NCBI GenBank assembly: GCA_031002005.1
Contig: CM061919.1
Coordinates: 178,171,121-178,235,120 of the forward strand
Direction: 5' to 3'
Length of the DNA: 64,000 nt
DNA from: Vandiemenella viatica
Lineage: Eukaryota > Arthropoda > Insecta > Orthoptera > Morabidae
Part shown: positions 57,602 through 64,000 of the stretch, in pieces
Layout: each line of letters begins with the position of its first letter
Position numbering within the stretch: position 1 is the first letter of the stretch
The notes under the pieces: generated by a model
Seen by the model: the letters and a program-made list of their open reading frames with translations, nothing else
Databases searched by the model: none
What the model was told of the DNA's origin: nothing
Translations under genes and position numbers: made by a program

Positions 57602-57849
57602 CCGAACGTGGTGGGTGAGCGGTTAATGCTCTGGCCTCGCACTCGGGAGGACACCGGTTCGAATCCCCGTCCGAGCATCCAGATTTGGGTTTTCCATGGT
57701 TTCCCCAAATCACTTCAGGTGAATGCCGGAATGCTTTCTTCAAAAGGCCATGGCCGAATTCCTTCCCGTTCCTTGTCCCGCAGTCCCATCCCGCCTCTAA
57801 TGACCTCGACGTCAACGAGGCGTAGTAAAGCCATAAGTAAAAAAAAAAT
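57602..57849 (+). repeat. SINE-A, full-length plus-strand copy
   Basis: CGTGGTGGGTGAGCGG (box-A region), CTCTGGCCTCGCACTCGGG, box B GGTTCGAATCCCC, CATCCAGATTTGGGTTTTCC, GGCCATGGCCGAATTCCTTC, TGACCTCGACGTCAACGAGG, GTAAAGCCATAAG and an A-run. One of the most intact copies, with both promoter boxes clear. Confidence 0.95.
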
Positions 57850-57931
57850 ATTATTTATTATTTTCGTTGTTTGGGCTAAAGGCAAAAATAGGAACTAAGT
57901 CACGTATTTTTGAAGTAATTACCTCTTTATT

Positions 57932-58046
57932 CTCCTGGAGTTAGTCTGAGAAATCACGGGAAACCGAAATCATGTTTGGCGGAACTGGATACCGAAGTCT
58001 TGTCCTCCAGAACGCAGGCGCGTCACCTGCTAGACTCGATACCATT
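57932..58046 (-). repeat. SINE-A head-half fragment
   Basis: CTCCTGGAGTTAGTCTGAG, ATCACGGGAAACCGAAATC, a ruined box B, TCCTCCAGAACGCAGG and GCTAGACTCG. It lies about 80 bp from the previous SINE-A, in the opposite orientation. Confidence 0.7.
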
Positions 58047-60349
58047 TTGCACTTCTGTCAAAGAAACCAAGTATGACTGTGCGTGATGCGAAGAAGTGTG
58101 ACAATTCAACATACTTGTTTCGCTGTTAGGCAGTATTGGAAAATATATATAATACTACGATATGCAATACACTAGTATTAGATTTTACTTGAATTGTTGG
58201 CAATATATGACGAACGTAACAGACAACTATCACTCTAACTTATTTAGTAGCTCGAATGCTGCTTCACTAGAAGTTTTCTGTGACTTGCTCATTTAATAAC
58301 CGACGCAGAATTTCATTTGGCAGTATTGCATCTGCCATAAAATTCTTCTGCGATGTATTAAGGGAAAAACAGTCATAGAGTACAGCAGGAACGTCACTAA
58401 ATAAATGCTTTATTGGCAAACTTGAGAGATGGCATTTTCGCTGTTCACAGTTCCTGTTGCCAACATTTCTCATCTAACTGCTGATCGTTGTTTACGCATT
58501 TGTAAGACATAATACGATCGCAGGAACTGCTTCCTTTATTAATAATTTATATCTTTAAATAAGTACGATAGAAATTTTATTTTTATATGTAATCTTATTA
58601 CTTTGTAGCATTTACGTACAATAAAAAATTAAAGTAGGTTTTCGTTTTAAACGCGAAATCGTAATGAACGATTGCTTGTTCGTATTACGGTACAAAATCA
58701 TGAAGTTACAATTTCAAACATGATTTTGGATGTATCATATAAATTTGGCTACCACTTTACCATTAGAATTTCATTGACGCAAATAATTTACCCTTACCGT
58801 ATTAAACTAATGTCATGAGCTTCAAACCAAAAGTTGTTCAACCTGCTTAGTAGAAAGTTATGAAAGACTTTATCACTAGTTTAAGCAGTAATGAAGTGAG
58901 AATCATTGGTAAACATGTCTCTGAAAGGAACTTTGATGTCATTGTAAATTTCGGATTCCAGTTGTCAAGAAATATTACTTTGCCTTTATTTGTTATGATT
59001 ATTAGACACGTTAACCAACAGCAAGTTAAAGGTGCTTTTTAAAAGTGTTGTTTATTTACTGTTTAAAAAAGATCCACAACTTTGATGTGGTTTCTCTACT
59101 GCTGGTCGTTACATTACACTGTAAATGCGATTTAACCACTGACCCATTGGCTGAATTCAGTAATTGTATTGCTGTTTGCCTGTGAACTTCCAATAAACGG
59201 ATCAAAGCTAATCGATACTTTGCACCTTACATCTGTAATTAACATTCCTTTTATGAGAAGACATAAATCCGTGTAATTAATACCATTAATTTCTCTTTAC
59301 AAATTTTCAGGCCGCGATGCTGTAACTACACCGCTAGATTTTTTTCATCGTCAAATATTGAAGCTTAAAGTATTTGAAGATAGGAAAAAAATGGTAGCAA
59401 TTAAGACAAAATTCTGAAAATATCTGTAGACCTAACAATGATCCTTATCCAACTATCCATATTTAAGTAGCAAATTCAGGTTTTACCGAAATACAATTGT
59501 GACTCTTAATGTGACAACGGAAACATTCTCGATCTGTATTTAACGTTAATGAAAAATGTTTTTATGAATAGTATACCAGATATCGATTAAGATAAGAAAA
59601 TCGAGTTGTTAATCTTAGTAAACTTTACATAAGTTTAATTATATTGACGGAGATCATTCATATAAACAGTTACTGAAACGCCAATACGATTGCCTTACAG
59701 TTCATTTATTTTCGTTAACGGTTCACTTATCTTTTTAGGTTTATATGTCTTCATGTAATCTAACGGAAGTAAAACGAAACGTAATCATCTGAATATTTCT
59801 GTAGAATGTAGTGAAACATATAGTGAGAATTATCAAACAAATGTGTTTTAATAATTTGTATGTAACTGATTAATTGTAATTGAGGATGATCGCTCACAAC
59901 AATAAGTTATTTATTTCAAAAGAAAAAAAATAGTAAATTAACTCATAGTATTAATCTTACCAGAATAGACGGGATTTGTTTCCTAAAAAAAATCACTTTC
60001 CACGTCTAATAGTCACAGAGTAATGGTTCACTAACATGAATACGTTTGTCGTGCTACTGAAAGAAAGCCGTGGTTTGGCAATGAACCCAAGCAATCACCA
60101 GTCATTAATTCGAATGGACAGTTAATCTCAAGGAGATCTGCAGAAGTACTGTTGTGATTTGATGTTTTCATTTCGCAGTCGAGATTGAAGAAAAGATCAT
60201 ACCACGACTAATTTGAAATATAGCCAATTCTTATCTGAGTAGCAATCGATTTTATTTATACAGGGCACAGAGAAAATACTTTTTTGTTCAAATTTATCTC
60301 TCAATATAATCATGTTTCGAGTTTAATTTAATTTTCTGGCGTTTTCCAT
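58047..60349. other. AT-rich DNA, nothing recognised
   Basis: A 68-codon ATG frame (58267-58473, minus) ends ADAILPNEILRRLLNEQV, faintly like the start of an F-box, but it is too short to call. No repeats were seen. Confidence 0.45.
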
Positions 60350-60585
60350 ATAAACCCACGTTTCCCCTTTCTTTTTAGAGTCTACTTTTGCCCTCTACGA
60401 ATTTTAAGTTTTCAGAGTTTCTGATAAATTATTCATCACTTACGAAGGTAATTTATTCCAGTTCCTGACGCCCTTACCCACGTAAGATCATTTTCCCATA
60501 CCATTATGCCTTTATGCCATTATGCTCATCGTTTCCCATATATCCACCACATTCAATTCTTCTACCAATATCTTTCCTTGCCTCA
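60350..60585 (-). pseudogene. LINE-J 3' end, left part (split by Helitron C)
   Basis: It matches 50010-50230 nearly in step: TTTGCCCTCTACGAATTTTA, TAAATTATTCATCA, TAATTTATTCCAG and CCAATATCTTTCCTTGCCT. It therefore corresponds to the C-terminal codons and 3' end of the same jockey/CR1-like family. It is interrupted at 60585 by a Helitron and resumes at 62197. Confidence 0.75.
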
Positions 60586-60610
60586 TCTATACTAATATTA
60601 TAAAGCTGAA

Positions 60611-60636
60611 GAGTTTGTTTGTTTGTTTGTTTGTTT
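60611..60636. repeat. (GTTT)n run near the Helitron C 5' end
   Basis: About six GTTT units, a feature often seen just inside the 5' end of this insect Helitron group. Confidence 0.85.
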
Positions 60637-61170
60637 GAACGCGCTAATCTCAGGAACTACTGGTTCGAATTGAAAAATTCTTTTTGTGTTGAATAGACCA
60701 TTTATCGAGGAAGGCTTTAAGCTATATAACATCACGCTGCGACTAATAGGAGCGAAGAAACAATGGAAAACGTGGAGAAAACGGGGAAAATTATTCATCT
60801 TTGAGGGCTTCTGTTGCGTGCGCTGCGAAAACGGTTCAAGATACCAAAAAAATATGTATGAAAGGATTATTCCTCTTGAAATGATCTAAAAAAATGTCCG
60901 CGACAGTATATGTCTATCTTTTAAGATTAACTCACTAGAACCGTTTTTATGGTAATCAAATTTGGTCGAAATTAATGCATTATTACCAATTATTTGTTAG
61001 AGTTGTATCAACATAATAATATTAATCTTTATCCAAATAAATGTGTTGTTGATTAAGAGTATTTAATTGTGAACAAAATTGTCTTTGGCATCACTTAATT
61101 TCAATGAACATCTTAGAAGATATTACGCGCGGTCGGCTCCCTTCTGAACGGTTGTAGTTCCCCATTATGG

Positions 61171-62007
61171 AAGTTTGTTAACATTTTAAAATTAACTACA
61201 AATATGAGAGCACATTTGGGGGGAGGTAGTATAACTTTTCCTTCAAAGTTACTTTTAATAGGAGACGGAAAAGTACCTCATTTTGAAAATAAAATTGAAA
61301 TTGATCGCGATTTAGGAGAAAGAGTAAGTAACATTGAGGACTTAATATCGAAAGTTTACCCTGAAATCAGCGAAATAGAAAATAAAGATCATCAATGGAT
61401 GTGTCAAAGGGCAATATTGGCGGCGAGAAACAGTAGCGTGGACGAAATTAACGACCTAATTTTAAGTAAACTTCCAGGAGACATAGTTACCTACACATCT
61501 ATTGATAACGTAATGGATCAAGAAGATGCGATACATTACCCACAAGAGTTTCTTAATTCTTTGAACCCAAGTGGCCTTCCCCCATATTCCCTCAAGTTAA
61601 AAATAGGTGCCCCAATAATTTTACTTAGAAATCTCAAACCACCAAATTTATGTAACGGAACCCGACTTCAAATTAAATTTCTACGCAATAACGTGATCGT
61701 TGTAATAGTTTTGACTGGTCCAGCAGTTGGTCAAAGAGTGCTTATACCTCGCATCCCAATGATTCCAAATGATTTACCTTTTAATTTTAAAATAATTCAA
61801 TTTCCCGTTAAGCTATCTTTCGCCGTTACAATTAATAAATCACAGGGGCAAACATTTAAACACGTAGGAATCGATTTACGTCAAGACTGCTTTTCACACG
61901 GCCAACTATATGTCGCGTTGTCAAGATCGGGTTGCGGAGAAAACTAATATGTTCTTCTGCCACAAGAAAATAAAACTAAAAATATAATTTACGCAGAAGT
62001 ACTTTAA
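61171..62007 (+). pseudogene. Helitron helicase (PIF1-like) C-terminus
   Basis: The frame enters at about FVNILKLTTNMRAHLGG, equivalent to the LTTNMR block of Helitron helicases. It continues with LLLIGDGKVPHFEN, CQRAILAARNSSVDEIND (helicase motif region) and LPPYSLKLKIGAPIILLRNL. FAVTINKSQGQTFKHVGIDL and HGQLYVALSRS follow; these are the last two conserved PIF1/superfamily 1 motifs. One TAA at 61945-61947 interrupts the end. The same frame then resumes with YVLLPQENKTKNIIYAEVL and stops at 62005-62007. The Rep domain and the Walker A and B motifs are gone. The intact family protein unwinds DNA during rolling-circle transposition. Only one nonsense codon in about 280 codons suggests fairly recent death. 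Confidence 0.9.
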
Positions 62008-62196
62008 AATAATTATGTTCTTTTAAAAACTTAAAAACTAAATTTGCAAAAAATTGTCTAAAATAATAACAGAAATTGACGCGGACAAAGTCGTGGGTAA
62101 CTGCTATAATTTATAAAGCTGAGGAGGTTGTTTGCAAAAATAAATATGATGCCTAAAATAACTATTCCACGCGTACGAAGTCGCGGGCACAGCTAG

Positions 62197-62715
62197 TACC
62201 CTATATATCACTTGTACACACTCTTCACACTCTTTCTTTCTTCCAGTGAATTCCACTCCAATTCCTTCATCATACCGATTTTGTTGTGCTGTAATTTCCA
62301 GAGATAAATCCAGCAGCAATTCTTTGCACCGCCTATAACTCCTGTATTTGACAGCAAAATGTGGGTCCTATACAACACCACCATATTCAAGGAATGGTCT
62401 GATGAACTTTTCTGATACATCCCCTATTCACTCACTCCAGCTGAAGGATTTTGAATCTTTTCCTACAATCCTTCCAACATGTCCTCCCCAGTTGAGTTTA
62501 TGATCAAATGTTATGCCAAGGTATTTACAATTCAAGTCTTAAACAAGCAGTTCATTCTCCACATTATAATCATAAACATCCTTTAGTATTTTATCTGTGT
62601 ATTTAACAAGCTGAATCTTCCTTCCATTGATATTCATCCTATATTGACCAAATCATTTAATTATCCTGCCAAAGTTCACACTGCAGTTGTCCATAGCCTT
62701 ACCCCGTTTTGATCC
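62197..62715 (-). pseudogene. LINE-J RT fragment, right part
   Basis: On the minus strand the fragment encodes YLGITFDHKLNWGGHVGRIV, then (after a TGA and other breaks) KFIRPFLEYGGVV with a stop, DPHFAVKYRS, and in another frame MKELEWNSLEERK. These are the ordered markers of the connection and thumb region of jockey/CR1-type reverse transcriptases: LGI.FD..LNW..HV, RP.LEY....WDP and LGW.SL..RR. Its downstream half lies at 60350-60585, beyond Helitron C. The 5' limit is near 62715, where similarity to coding fades. Confidence 0.82.
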
Positions 62716-63391
62716 TATTTGATAACATCTGCCAACAACCTTACTTCTGACTGTAAACGTGCCCAAGTTGTTTGAGAAAGCACATCGCCGTTTGTAAATA
62801 AATTTAATTTTATTATGCTAAAAGTAAATTGCTCTATATCTGATGTGTATAGAAGGAAAAATGAAAACAGAAGTTTGATTAGCTGTGATCTAAGAGACTG
62901 AGTGTATTTTCTTACGAAATCCTCCATTTTGTGTTACGCGACATGAAAAACTTGATGTGAATGTGACTATTGTAAATATTGTTAGTGACATGATTATTGT
63001 TGGTTGTTATTTCTTACGCCGAACAATTTTTGTTTGACGTGCAATAGGGAAAGGAGGCTAGTAATGATAATAAAAAGGATAAATCTTGCTACTTCGACAA
63101 AAATTTCTGCCATTTATTTTTTTCACACGAGCTTTAGTTTTTGAAAAGAAATTCGACAAAAGGTAAAAAAAAAAAAGAATTATTTTTCTGAGCCGTAAAC
63201 TTGGTTATGAAACACGTAAAATTCCTGTTAGTGGGTTAAATATGTCGTATATTTATTTCTGTTACATAGATTTCTATTCTTGCAACTGAAACACATATAT
63301 AACAATACGTTTACAGACGAGAATACATTCATATACTTGGTATGATTATTTTTGGCTTTCATTTCTTTCATCGACTTTCACCTCTGGCACA
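62716..63391. other. AT-rich DNA, nothing recognised
   Basis: A 70-codon minus-strand frame (62715-62927) shows no LINE motif. Confidence 0.45.
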
Positions 63392-63590
63392 GGTTGCTGC
63401 GTAATGTGAAATACGCCAAACAGCATTCGTGGTTCGAATCCACATTAAACAGCACGTCCCCTTTACCCCGTATGATTACCGGTTGGGATAGGTAAGGAGG
63501 AAAGGAATTGGCCGTCCTGCCTCTGGTACCAGGCTTAGTATGCTTCCTCGGGAGGGTCCAACCAATCATCGGGCTGAAAACCAAGCTAAG
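63392..63590 (+). repeat. SINE-B body with alternative tail
   Basis: CTGCGTAATGTGAAATACGCC and TGGTTCGAATCCACATTAA...CGTCCCCTTTACCCC match the SINE-B body. The tail GGAAAGGAATTGGCCG, GGAGGGTCCAACCAATC and ATCGGGCTGAAAACC matches the copy at 27.5 kb, not the GGTCATTACGACC tail of other SINE-B copies. The tRNA head is missing, so it is 5'-truncated. Confidence 0.7.
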
Positions 63591-64000
63591 CTTTTTAAAA
63601 TTATTTTATGCATTTAACCATTATTTTTCATTTATGATGAGAAAAATTATTATAAAAGCGAAAAAATTAGTAGTGCTAAAGTAACATATGACTTTTATTT
63701 TGCTAATATTACTATCCTTTGTTTTCAACTGAACCAGAAATGAAGCCTTAGAAAAAGGTATATTCTCTGGATGCACAATATGATAATTGCGTTTAGGGTA
63801 CAAATTATTCAAACGAGAACAATTTCATACGGTTGTTAACAATCCTAGAAAAGTTTTAAGCTGTAATGGATTCTTTTCTCGCCAGTTTAAATTAAGGGGA
63901 ACATGTGCTAGTTTCACGAGATTTGAAATTCCATCTACGGCTGTCAACTGGCTCTTCTGTACGCCTGAACGAAAAAAGCGAGAAAGGACTCAAATGGTGA
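63591..64000. other. AT-rich DNA, nothing recognised
   Basis: A 63-codon minus-strand frame has no motif. The window ends here. Confidence 0.5.

Larger units (their letters stand above)
60586..62196 (+). mobile_element. Helitron C, 1.6 kb, nested in LINE-J
   Basis: The 5' end is TCTATACTAATATTATAAAG, preceded by A, followed by a GTTTGTTTG run and CGCTAATCTCAGGAAC. The 3' end is CCACGCGTACGAAGTCGCG...CAGCTAG, followed by T. Both ends obey the Helitron A|TC...CTAG|T rule. The interior has lost everything except the C-terminal part of the helicase. LINE-J sequence continues in register on both sides, which fixes the ends. Confidence 0.93.

Noticed and set aside
57569..57898. 109- and 73-codon frames
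   Set aside because: Sense and antisense translations of the SINE-A at 57602-57849.
58267..58473. F-box-like protein fragment (LPNEILRRLL)
   Set aside because: The resemblance covers about ten residues at the end of a 68-codon frame; an F-box needs about 45 residues and further motifs that are absent.
1..64000. Bacterial systems, CRISPR arrays, integrated virus genes or LTR retrotransposons
   Set aside because: No spaced direct-repeat arrays, no Gag, protease, integrase or capsid motifs, and no TG...CA long terminal repeats were noticed; the only polymerase motifs are LINE-type.

Overview
This window is eukaryotic nuclear DNA, almost certainly from an insect. It is AT-rich, has no operons or bacterial-type genes, and is crowded with interspersed repeats: tRNA-headed SINEs, animal-type Helitrons, Tc1/mariner relics with TA target sites, decayed non-LTR retrotransposons and MITE-like elements. 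The mix resembles large, repeat-laden insect genomes such as the Polyneoptera (grasshoppers, stick insects, cockroaches), but this is inferred from repeat style and the species cannot be named. No bacterial, viral or CRISPR-type system was seen.

Only one stretch looks like a host gene: a CpG-rich segment at about 32.9-33.2 kb on the minus strand. It carries an ATG, a 16-codon hydrophobic leader and a consensus splice donor, so it reads as the 5' end and first coding exon of a secreted or membrane protein. The downstream exons were not identified. Everything else that codes is broken transposon protein.

Layout. 0-10 kb: mostly unclassified AT-rich DNA with two long poly-T tracts, decayed SINEs and the 3' end of a LINE. 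10.3-13.5 kb: a minus-strand Helitron that keeps much of the Rep (HUH/tyrosine) protein, has lost the helicase and contains a SINE. 14-20 kb: SINEs, a TA microsatellite, a hammerhead-like motif and a LINE tail. 20.9-22.2 kb: a complete but dead DD41D-type mariner-like element inserted at TA inside a SINE. 23.3-23.9 kb: a long inverted repeat. 24.7-29 kb: an unclassified repeat (repeat F), a Helitron 5' half and tRNA-like heads. 31.5-33.6 kb: SINEs, the first exon and a short Helitron immediately upstream of it. 34-49 kb: mostly unclassified, with SINE-A copies, an inverted SINE-C pair, a GIY-YIG fragment and a LINE tail. 49.6-51.7 kb: a MITE, a jockey/CR1-like LINE tail and a deletion-derived mariner with about 115-bp inverted arms. 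53-58 kb: SINEs, the 3' half of the Helitron family seen at 25 kb, and a third copy of repeat F. 60.3-62.7 kb: a LINE split by a Helitron that keeps only the end of its helicase. 63.4 kb: a variant SINE-B.

Family names SINE-A, SINE-B, SINE-C and repeat F are local labels defined by comparing copies within this window. The interest lies in the nesting order of the elements, the modular SINE tails, the complementary broken Helitrons, the foldback repeat and the lone first exon. No new multi-gene system was found.
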